Position numbers and translations under genes: made by a program
In this document: in pieces, positions 9,194 to 18,699 of the stretch
How positions within the stretch are numbered: position 1 is the first letter of the stretch
Layout of the letters: every line of letters begins with the position of its first letter
Source of the DNA: Astropecten irregularis
Taxonomy: Eukaryota > Echinodermata > Asteroidea > Paxillosida > Astropectinidae
Length of the DNA: 64,000 nt
Direction: 5' to 3'
Assembly (NCBI GenBank): GCA_963971285.1
Contig: OZ020248.1
Span: 7,440,001-7,504,000 of the forward strand
Notes under the pieces: generated by a model
The model's input: only the letters and a program-made list of their open reading frames with translations
Database searches by the model: none
What the model was told of the DNA's origin: nothing

Positions 9194-10413
9194 ATCGCAC
9201 AATTAGTCTATGGCAATTCACGTAAGTTGGTGACTTCTTTCGACTTTTTCTCGAAAACTAGATGGAGTTCAGCAATGAAACTTACCCAGAATTTCCGTCT
9301 ATATACAAGCAACAGAATGTACTTTTGGTCGCAACATTGGGAGGTTCGTTTTGGAGAAATCAGTGTTTATTCCCTTGCCAAGTGGATGACAGTCTCGGCG
9401 CGCGAAACTAGCGGTGTAGAGGCGCGCCTCGCCTATGCATTACTGCCTGCTTGTTTTTTTTCCCTGTAGCAGCAGTGTAGGGTTGGACTGTTTGGAGAAA
9501 AAATTGTTTCAACCCTTTGTTTTTGTTTTTGTTTTCTTTATCTCTTCTTTAATGTTCAGTCTTGTTTTAAGAAATAATTGGCACTTGTGCTGTTGTTTAT
9601 TTGTCATATGTTCAGCTAGAGAAAATCTATTGTGGAAAGTCAACCTTGCATATAAGCTTAACAGGTAATCTAATTTTTCGAGTTTTTATTTTATTTTATA
9701 TTTAAATGAAAAGTGTTAATATAACATTCTTGTTGCTTTCAATATTTGTCCTGTTAATTGTTGTCTTATGCATGACGTTGTTAATGTTTTTAAGGGAATA
9801 AGAATTCCATAGTTATCCATTACTAGACATCAAATATGTGGAACCAGATTTAAGTTCTGCATATTATTTGCATGCATGTTTGGGATATATTTTTATATTT
9901 TTTTTTTCACTTGAAGTGCTATTCATTTCTGGGTGAAAACTTTGGACACTGAAGTATGGATTTCTTCATTTTGTTTGATCAATTTCACCATTTGCCCTTT
10001 TATCCCTTCATTAGTTTATACTCACCGCTGTAATTATTTCATGCTATACATGTATACTAATACATCTGTTGCAGCTGCTGCTAATTCACTCATTCAGTTC
10101 ATGTACTACCATTGCAGGAATTTCCCTAAATGTACACTCTCATGACATTATTTATTGTATTCCATCTGGAGTTTTTTCTGTATAAATTGATTCCAGTAAA
10201 AAAGGTAATCTCGGCTCAGTGTGAGTGTGGCCAACAAAATGTTCGTTCAGAAGTCTGCAAACCACGTTTTGCTTTCCAAATATTACCTGTGCTGACTGAT
10301 GAACAATTAGTGCATAATTATGCTAAATTTTCCTCATAACAACAATTAAAATGAGGTAACACCATACTTAATGCAATCCAACTCTTACTTTATGTGTTGT
10401 GATTTTTATTTAC
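9194..10413 (+). other. Low-copy stretch with a CpG-rich patch, upstream of the THAP remnant
   Basis: No repeat of this stretch is visible elsewhere in the window. Around 9390-9435 it is rich in CG dinucleotides (GGCGCGCGAAAC, GAGGCGCGCCTCGCC), unlike its AT-rich surroundings. A first-exon or promoter role for the THAP remnant downstream is conceivable. Splice-like words occur (CACGTAAGTTGG near 9220; TTCAG and AACAGGTAATC flanking about 9617-9665), but no reading frame with family features connects them. The open frames at 9161-9469, 9435-9668 and 10130-10339 show no recognisable domain. I infer the remains of a gene's 5' region, with low confidence. Confidence 0.3.
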
Positions 10414-10619
10414 AGTTACAAACATGCCATACAGATGTTGTGCTGGGGGTTGTGATAATGACTCCAGTATCTAAAGAAAAATGACCATGCTGAGAATCTT
10501 CAATGTCACCATTTTCCCACAAGGCAACTTGACAGCAGAACATCAGTATAAAGGCTGGAGAAAATACTTCAAACCAACAAACTTCATATGTAGAACCTCA
10601 ATCAACATTATGTACCAAG
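10414..10619 (+). pseudogene. Decayed THAP zinc-finger exon
   Basis: THAP domains are ~90-residue C2CH zinc fingers that bind DNA, in host regulators and in P-element-like transposases. An acceptor-like TTTTTATTTACAG precedes ATG at 10424. The first frame gives MPYRCCAGGCDNDSS, the standard THAP opening (Met, then Cys-x4-Cys, then x-Asn). It stops at 10472. An overlapping frame from 10471 gives KKNDHAENLQCHHFPTRQLD, matching the conserved His-x-Phe-Pro region. A third frame near 10596 ends in STLCTK, resembling the late Cys-x2-His site, at a possible donor (CAAGTAATAAG). The aligning segments are spread over all three frames in correct order and spacing, so the exon is clearly THAP-derived but inactivated. 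No downstream exon or transposase domain is seen. A host gene remnant and a P-type transposon remnant remain equally possible. Confidence 0.6.
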
Positions 10620-11612
10620 TAATAAGAAAAGGAATTATTTTAAATCCATAACTTTCAAGATTTTATTTTTTAATTGCTTTTCTTTGGCATAAATCCATCA
10701 TAATTACTTCATAATAAATTCTGTAATAATTGATACAGTAGCTATAACTGGAAATACCTCCAAAACTGAAATCTTGTTACACATAGATGAAGTAACAGTT
10801 TGTACTCCTTTTTACACATTGTGCTAAATTTGGAAAACTCGTTGAAGCATCATGGAGATAATTTGATCAGCCAGAGGATGTCTATGTTCTCAAAATAAAG
10901 TTCACATTGTATAGTACTTTGGGGTATGATTACAAATTCCTTCATTTGTTATAATAATAATAATAAATATTACTTTTAAATTAGTGAAGATGGGTAACGT
11001 ACGTAAGGATGATTCTTGTTTCACAGGATTTGATGCAGTATAATTCATTCATTAGCTAACTTCATAAAAACTATCACACAAAACCACTTTTAAGAAATAA
11101 TAGGCTTTTTGTGCCTTGTACTTGTACTTTGTGTCAAAGGCCATTTTCACATGTCCTTCATATGATGTGATGTCCTAAGCAGTTCTTTATAGTCGGCCTT
11201 GATGAGCTGTTTCAAACAAATAAAATGAAAGAAATTAGAATTAGAGGTTTTCTTCAACAGATTGTTTTAAGTGTGGGTTGTTAGTACGAAAGTAATAAAG
11301 GAGTTACTTATTTTAATAAACAGAACATGCCAAAAATTGTAATAAAAAAAGTGACAAGTATTGGTGTTGTGCATGCAAATTTGTTATTTTCTCTGAAACA
11401 GCAAAAGAGGTATTAGCATATAACATGAAATAACAAGAATAACAAGTATAAACTAATGAAGGAAATAAAGGGCAAGTTTTGAGAATTGAACAAGAACAGG
11501 AATGATTTCATACTTCAGTGTTAATGTTTGAAAAAATAATTGAACATTAAAATCTAGTTTCACAGAAGGTGTCAAGTGATGGGTACTATAGAAGTATAGA
11601 ACTATCCCCTTA
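10620..11612. other. AT-rich low-copy DNA, no gene seen
   Basis: About 1 kb without a supportable coding frame or a repeat found elsewhere in the window. It contains a short ATA/TAA microsatellite at about 10951-10966. Confidence 0.5.
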
Positions 11613-11996
11613 AAGGCATTGCATACGTTTGGTAATGACTCTGAACATTTATGGCAATTAAAACTTACTTGGTGAGAAGTACAGCTGCTTTGGATAGTAT
11701 AATGCATATTGAGAAACGTTCAATTCGAAGTACCGCCGTTATGGAAAACTATGTCACTTTTTATCTCCAAAAGTTATGAATCTGAGAAGCGTTATGGCCG
11801 TAACGCTTCTCGGCTATTGACTAACTGTTACCTGGCGTGAAATAACCGCGCTAGTTTGTCGCCAAAATCTCACAAACGCTACCACCTTTTGAATTGAAAC
11901 TTTCACACGTTAGTTTTATGGTATATATATATATACAATTATATTGGTTTGAAACAAACAATAGGCTCAAATTACCAAACGTATGCTATCCCTATG
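11613..11996. mobile_element. ~384 bp palindromic MITE
   Basis: The left end AAGGCATTGCATACG continues as TTTGGTAAT. The right end is ATTACCAAACGTATGC followed by the weaker mirror TATCCCTATG. The core inverted repeat GCATACGTTTGGTAAT is 16 bp and perfect. A smaller hairpin with an 11-bp stem (GAGAAGCGTTA/TAACGCTTCTC) lies at 11784-11811, and a TA microsatellite lies near 11923. There is no coding capacity. The ends and inner words (AAACTTACTTGGT, GAGAAACG) resemble a short palindromic element family I recall from echinoderm and other marine deuterostome DNA. That resemblance is memory, not a search result. Confidence 0.65.
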
Positions 11997-12138
11997 CAAC
12001 ATTATGCAAAAATAATATGACGAGAAAAAAATCTTTGACATTGTGCTAAAGTATAGTGCAAGCACATGCAGGACGCACACTTGGGAATGCAATTTTGGGG
12101 GTAGAATGACAATTCAGACCTTCCAGTGAGCTCATTAA

Positions 12139-12336
12139 AGGTACTATATATTATTTTGGTTGCATACCGAAACAGAAATCTTCCAAATCATGTTATTTAC
12201 CTACACCTTACTTGGTTTAAAGATGGTGATATAGTAGAGACATACCGTTAACATTTTTATGTCTGAAAGGCTGTATTTATCCAGAAAAGAGTAAAACAAA
12301 TTGACCAAAAAATAATTTTGATCTTTTAAACGGTGT
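12139..12336 (+). repeat. Dispersed repeat, copy B, at the satellite margin
   Basis: Homologous to 1-177, with the shared landmarks listed there. From 12189 onward it is also the first part of the module found six times in the satellite domain. The portion 12139-12188 occurs only here. This marks the present copy as the original chromosomal flank of the array. Confidence 0.6.
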
Positions 12337-13548
12337 CGTACCGTAGCGTCCCGTCCAGCCCCATCCCATCCCATCCCATCTTATTCCAATCTGTGTAATA
12401 TGTATTGGTTCATTATTGATAATCACATGCTCAGAGTTTGAATTGTTTCTTGGTTTAACCATCATGCCATAATAGGACCGATTGTATAAGGACTTGTGTA
12501 GCTCGACAGCCTATGTATCGTTTTGCGATGAAGTCATACCGAATTTGAATTGATTTTTAAAAAAGTTCCATTAAAATTATTTTGTATTTGTGTATTTTTC
12601 TTTGGGACAGATTCTACAGATCATCCTTTCTCCATTGTATCTGACTCCAGATGAGGTTGAATAACTTGCAATTCCCTTTCCTGGCTCATTCTGATGTGTG
12701 CTGACAAATTGAAGGAACTCCTTGCGGTAACAAATGAGTAAGTGACATCTACAATTAATGTTCTACATTATTGTTTGCACACTGGAAATAATGAATAAGA
12801 AAGTGCAAACAGTAAATGTAGAGTACGTTGTAATGTTCAAATGTATTGGACGAGTTTTGTGCAGGAGTCGGCCAGACTACAACCGTCATAACACAACAAT
12901 GGGAAGACCATGCATGCAGCCAGAGTTGCTTTTATGTCACTAGATTTGGAGCATCCTCATCTTCAGCTACATTTGGGTGTAACCTTCAGCTCGATAGCAT
13001 GTTTATTTGCGGATAAATCGTGGACGACGTGTAATGTTTACTTCTGAAACCATGCAAATGGCTTCGGAATCTGGCACAACCCATACAATCCTGTAAGGAA
13101 CATCTTTGGCTACATTTTCGTTCAAATTTCAGCTAGATAGCTTCAGTATTGAGGGAGAAATTTCAAACAATAGTGTAAAAAAGAGTCTCATGTTGTTAGT
13201 GCAGTCTTCATGACGCCTGCTCGGCAGCTTCCTCGCATTGCGTGCCATACTATACACTCGGATTTTCGGGCATGAAATTGGCTTTGGAATCTGGCAAAAT
13301 CCATAAATTATAATCATGTAGAGAACATCTGCGGCCACGTTTTCGTACAAGTTTCAGCTCGATAGCTTCAGCATTGAAGGAGAAATTTTAAACAATAGCG
13401 TACAAAAGTGTCGCATGTTAGTGCAGTGTGGTGCAAGTTTCAGCTCGATTGCCTCAGTATTGAGGGAGAAATTTCAAACTCTAGCAGAAAAGTTTGTCTC
13501 TTAGTCTATACGCAGTTTTTATGGCGTCTGATTTACTGCTTGTTCGCA
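12189..13548 (+). repeat. Array-edge module, copy 1 (original junction)
   Basis: About 1.36 kb made of dispersed-repeat DNA, a (CCATC)4 microsatellite (12361-12380), non-satellite DNA to about 12965, then diverged satellite monomers. Two open frames (12277-12465 minus; 12758-12943 plus) recur in every copy only because the whole module was copied; neither has family features. Unlike copies 2-6 it is continuous on its left with unique flanking DNA. It reads GCGTGTGGTGC after 13548, as in ordinary monomers, where copies 2-6 have GCGTGAAGTGC. Confidence 0.9.
12966..13548 (+). repeat. Diverged edge monomers of the satellite
   Basis: Satellite-like words appear in the right order but with heavy change. 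GCTACATTTGGGTGTAACC, near 12970, corresponds to GCTACATGTCGTGCAAG. A fuller monomer lies at about 13045-13232 (GGCTTCGGAATCTGGCACAA, CAGTATTGAGGGAGAAATTT). Another lies at 13238-13426, then a partial one at 13427-13548. Divergence falls step by step toward the array, the known pattern at satellite margins such as the monomeric edges of alpha satellite. Confidence 0.85.
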
Positions 13549-14441
13549 TAGCGTGTGGTGCTATACTTGGATTTTCGGCCATGAACATGACTTTGGAATT
13601 AGGCAGAGCCAATACTTTCCTGTAGAGTACATTTTGGGCTACATGTCGTGCAAGTTTCAAGTCAATTGCCTCAGTATTCAGGGAGAAATTTCCAACTCTA
13701 GCGTCAAAAAGTGTCTCATAGTCTAAGTACAGTTTTAATGCGGCCTTCGCATAGCGTGTGGTGCTATACTTGAATTTTCGGACATGAACATGACTTTGGA
13801 ATTTGGCACAGCCCATATTTCCCAGTAGAGTACATGTAGGGCTACATGTCGTGCAAGTTTCTTGTCGATTGCATCAGTATTCAGTGAGAAATTTTCAACT
13901 CCAGCGTCAAAAAGTCACTCATAGTATAAGTGCAGTTTTAATGCGGCCTGCTCGGCGGCCTTCTCTCATAGCGTGTGGTGCTATACTTGGATTTTCGGCC
14001 CTAAACATGACTTTGGAATTTGGCACAGTCCATATTTTCCTGTATAGTACATTTTGGGCTACATGTCGTGCAAGTTTCAAGTCAATTGCCTCAGTATTCA
14101 GGGAGAAATTTTCAACTCTAGCGTCAAAAAGTGTCTCATATAAGTACAGTTTTAATGCGGCCTTCGCGTAGCGTGTGGTGCTATACTTAAATTTTCGGAC
14201 ATGAACATGACTTTGGAATTTGGCATAGGCCATATTTTCCTGTAAAGTACATCTAGGGCTACATGTCGTGCAAGTTTCAAGTCGATTGCCCCAGTATTCA
14301 GGGAGAAAATTCCAACTCTAGCGTCAAAAAGTCTCTCATAGTCTAAGTGCAGTTTTAATACGGCCTGCTCGGCGGCCTTCTCCCATAGCGTTTGGTGCTA
14401 TACTTGGCTTTTCGGCCATGAACATGACTTTGGAATCATTC

Positions 14442-15804
14442 CATGTTATTTACCTATACCTTACTTGGTTTAAAGATGGTGATATAGTAGAGACATACCG
14501 TTAACATTTTTTTCTGTCTGAAAGGCTGTATTTATCCAGAAAAGAGTAAAACAAATTGACCTAAAAATAATTTTGATCTTTTAAACGGTGTCGTACCGTA
14601 GCGTCCCGTCCAGCCCCATCCCATCCCATCCCATCTTATTCCAATCTGTGTAATATGTATTGGTTCATTATTGATAATCACATGCTCAGAGTTTGAATTG
14701 TTTCTTGGTTTAACCATCATGCCATAATAGGACCGATTGTATAAGGACTTGTGTAGCTCGACAGCCTATGGCATCGTTTTGCGATGAAGTCATACCGAAT
14801 TTGAATTGATTTTTAAAAAAGTTCCATTAAAATTATTTTGTATTTGTGTATTTTTCTTTGGGACAGATTCTACAGATCATCCTTTCTCCATTGTATCTGA
14901 CTCCAGATGAGGTTGAATAACTTGCAATTCCCTTCCCTGGCTCATTCTGATGTGTGCTGACAAATTGAAGGAACTCCTTGCGGTAACAAATGAGTAAGTG
15001 ACATCTACAATTAATGTTCTACATTATTGTTTGCACACTGGAAATAATGAATAAGAAAGTGCAAACAGTAAATGTAGAGTACGTTGTAATGTTCAAATGT
15101 ATTGGACGAGTTTTGTGCAGGAGTCGGCCAGACTACAACCGTCATAACACAACAATGGGAAGACCATGCATGCAGCCAGAGTTGCTTTTATGTCACTAGA
15201 TTTGGAGCATCCTCATCTTCAGCTACATTTGGGTGTAACCTTCAGCTCGATAGCATGTTTATTTGCGGATAAATCGTCGACGACGTGTAATGTTTACTTC
15301 TGAAACCATGCAAATGGCTTCGGAATCTGGCACAACCCATACAATCCTGTAAGGAACATCTTTGGGTACATTTTCGTTCAAATTTCAGCTAGATAGCTTC
15401 AGTATTGAGGGAGAAAATTCAAACAATAGTGTAAAAAAGTGTCTCATGTTGTTAGTGCAGTCTTCATGACGCCTGCTCGGCTGCTTCCTCGCATTGCGTG
15501 CCATACTATACACTCGGATTTTCGGGCATGAAATTGGCTTTGGAATCTGGCACAATCCATAAATTATAATCATGTAGAGAACATCTGCGGCCACGTTTTC
15601 GTACAAGTTTCCGCTCGATAGCTTCAGCATTGAAGGAGAAATTTTAAACAATAGCGTACAAAAGTGTGGCATGTTAGTGCAGTGTGGTGCAAGTTTCAGC
15701 TCGATTGCCTCAGTATTGAGGGAGAAATTTCAAACTCTGGCAGAAAAAGGTGTCTCTTAGTCTGAACGCAGTTTTTATGGCGTCTGATTTACTGCTTGTT
15801 CGCA
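14442..15804 (+). repeat. Array-edge module, copy 2
   Basis: Same content as copy 1, but its left side joins a satellite monomer at TTTGGAATCATTCCATGTTA, so the flank is now inside the array. It carries GGCATCG where copy 1 has GTATCG near 12512, and GCGTGAAGTGC at its right end, as do copies 3-6. Confidence 0.92.
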
Positions 15805-16497
15805 TAGCGTGAAGTGCTATACTTGGATTTTCGGCCATGAACATGACTTTGGAATTTGGCAGAGCCAATACTTTCCTGTAGAGTATATGTGGGGCTACAT
15901 GTCGTGCAAGTTTCAAGTCGATTGCATCAGTATTCAGTGAGAAATTTCCAACTCTAGCGTCAAAAAGTCACTCATAGTATAAGTGCAGTTTTAATGCGGC
16001 CTGCTCGGCGGCCTTCTCTCATAGCGTGTGGTGCTATACTTGGATTTTCGGTCTTGAACATGACTTTGGAATTTGGCAGAGCCAATACTTTCCTGTAGAG
16101 TACATTTTGGGCTAGATGTCGTGCAAGTTTCAAGTCAATTGCCTCAGTATTCAGGGAGAAATTTCCAACTCTAGCGTCAAAAAGTGTCTCATAGTCTAAG
16201 TACAGTTTTAATGCGGCCTTCGCATAGCGTGTGGTGCTATACTTGAATTTTCGGACATAAACATGACTTTGGAATTTGGCATAGGCCATATTTTCCTGTA
16301 AAGTACATCTGGGGCTACATGTCGTGCAAGTTTCAAGTCGATTGCCCCAGTATTCAGGGATAAAATTCCAACTCTAGCGTCAAAAAGTCTCTCATAGTCT
16401 AAGTGCAGTTTTAATACGGCCTGCTTGGCGGCCTTCTCCCATAGCGTTTGGTGCTATACTTGGATTTTCGGCCATGAACATGACTTTGGAATCATTC

Positions 16498-17848
16498 CAT
16501 GTTATTTACCTATACCTTACTTGGTTTAAAGATGGTGATATAGTAGAGACATACCGTTAACATTTTTTCTGTCTGAAAGGCTGTATTTATCCAGAAAAGA
16601 GTAAAACAAATTGACCTAAAAATAATTTTGATCTTTTAAACGGTGTCGTACCGTAGCGTCCCGTCCAGCCCCATCCCATCCCATCCCATCTTATTCCAAT
16701 CTGTGTCATATGTATTGGTTCATTATTGATAATCACATGCTCAGAGTTTGAATTGTTTCTTGGTTTAACCATCATGCCATAATAGGACCGATTGTATAAG
16801 GACTTGTGTAGCTCGACAGCCTATGGCATCGTTTTGCGATGAAGTCATACCGAATTTGAATTGATTTTTAAAAAAGTTCCATTAAAATTATTTTGTATTT
16901 GTGTATTTTTCTTTGGGACAGATTCTACAGATCATCCTTTCTCCATTGTATCTGACTCCAGATGAGGTTGAATAACTTGCAATTCCCTTCCCTGGCTCAT
17001 TCTGATGTGTGCTGACAAATTGAAGGAACTCCTTGCGGTAACAAATGAGTAAGTGACATCTACAATTAATGTTCTACATTATTGTTTGCACACTGGAAAT
17101 AATGAATAAGAAAGTGCAAACAGTAAATGTAGAGTACGTTGTAATGTTCAAATGTATTGGACGAGTTTTGTGCAGGAGTCGGCCAGACTACAACCGTCAT
17201 AACACAACAATGGGAAGACCATGCATGCAGCCAGAGTTGCTTTTATGTCACTAGATTTGGAGCATCCTCATCTTCAGCTACATTTGGGTGTAACCTTCAG
17301 CTCGATAGCATGTTTATTTGCGGATAAATCGTGGACGACGTGTAATGTTTACTTCTGAAACCATGCAAATGGCTTCGGAATCTGGCACAACCCATACAAT
17401 CCTGTAAGGAACATCTTTGGCTACATTTTCGTTCAAATTTCAGCTAGATAGCTTCAGTATTGAGGGAGAAATTTCAAACAATAGTGTAAAAAAGTGTCTC
17501 ATGTTGTTAGTGCAGTCTTCATGACGCCTGCTCGGCTGCTTCCTCGCATTGCGTGCCATACTATACACTCGGATTTTCGGGCATGAAATTGGCTTTGGAA
17601 TCTGGCACAATCCATAAATTATAAACATCTGCGGCCACGTTTTCGTACAAGTTTCCGCTCGATAGCTTCAGCATTGAAGGAGAAATTTTAAACAATAGCG
17701 TACAAAAGTGTGGCATGTTAGTGCAGTGTGGTGCAAGTTTCAGCTCGATTGCCTCAGTATTGAGGGAGAAATTTCAAACTCTGGCAGAAAAAGGTGTCTC
17801 TTAGTCTGAACGCAGTTTTTATGGCGTCTGATTTACTGCTTGTTCGCA
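16498..17848 (+). repeat. Array-edge module, copy 3
   Basis: Same junction and derived bases as copy 2. It keeps ATCGTGGACG like copy 1, where copies 2, 4, 5 and 6 have ATCGTCGACG. It also has the private ~11 bp deletion near 17625. Confidence 0.92.
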
Positions 17849-18439
17849 TAGCGTGAAGTGCTATACTTGGATTTTCGGCCATGAACATGACTTTGGAATT
17901 TGGCAGAGCCAATACTTTCCTGTAGAGTATATGTGGGGCTACATGTCGTGCAAGTTTCAAGTCGATTGCATCAGTATTCAGTGAGAAATTTCCAACTCTA
18001 GCGTCAAGAAGTCACTCATAGTATAAGTGCAGTTTTAATGCGGCCTGCTCGGCGGCCTTCTCTCATAGCGTGTGGTGCTATACTTGGATTTTCGGCCATG
18101 AACATGACTTTGGAATTTGGCAGAGCCAATACTTTCCTGTAGAGTACATTTTGGGCTAGATGTCGTGCAAGTTTCAAGTCAATTGCCTCAGTATTCAGGG
18201 AGAAATTTCCAACTCTAGCGTCAAAAAGTGTCTCATAGTCTAAGTACAGTTTTAATGCGGCCTTCGCATAGCGTGTGGTGCTATACTTGAATTTTCGGAC
18301 ATAAACATGACTTTGGAATTTGGCATAGGCCATATTTTCCTGTAAAGTACATCTAGGGCTACATGTCGTGCAAGTTTCAAGTCGATTGCCCCAGTATTCA
18401 GGGAGAAAATTCCAACTCTAGCGTCAAAAAGTCTCTCAT

Positions 18440-18660
18440 AGTCTAAGCTATACTTGGATTTTCGGCCTTGAACATGACTTGAAACAAGTGCAGTTTTAAT
18501 ACGGCCTGCTCGGCGGCCTTCTCCCATAGCGTGTGGTGCTATACTTGGATTTTCGGCCATGAACATGACTTTGGAATTTGGCACAGCCCATATTTTCCAG
18601 TAGAGTACATCTGGGGCTACATATACTTGGATTTTCGGCCATGAACATGACTTTCGAATT
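18440..18660 (+). repeat. Truncated and rearranged monomers
   Basis: At about 18448 a monomer jumps from TAGTCTAAG directly to CTATACTTGG, and at about 18480 back to CAAGTGCAGTTTTAATACGG, leaving a ~50 bp fragment. At about 18620 a second monomer is cut short (GGGGCTACATATACTTGG), losing about half its length. The second breakpoint recurs at about 24130 and 28357, so it is a lineage marker for higher-order units. Confidence 0.8.
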
Positions 18661-18699
18661 TGGCATAGCCCATATTTTCCTGTAGAGTACATGTAGGGC

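Larger units (their letters stand above)
12189..18448 (+). repeat. ~2.05-2.25 kb higher-order repeat, three tandem units
   Basis: The units start at 12189, 14442 and 16498. Each is one edge module followed by about 0.7-0.9 kb of ordinary monomers. Unit 2 and unit 3 match closely; unit 3 lacks about 11 bp near 17625 (ATTATAAACATC where the others have ATTATAATCATG). Unit 3 breaks off near 18448 in a rearranged monomer. Confidence 0.85.

Noticed and set aside
9161-9469. 102-codon open frame as a gene
   Set aside because: It starts within the end of a short mobile element copy and has no family features. The CpG-rich patch within it fits a promoter-like or untranslated role better.
11453-11707. 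84-codon minus-strand open frame
   Set aside because: It overlaps the left end of the MITE, has low-complexity AT-rich composition and shows no domain.
12700-12740. Short minus-strand frame through the exon-like segment, resembling the tail of a hAT-type transposase
   Set aside because: About 42 codons only, and the resemblance is limited to a few residues. It is too weak to call.
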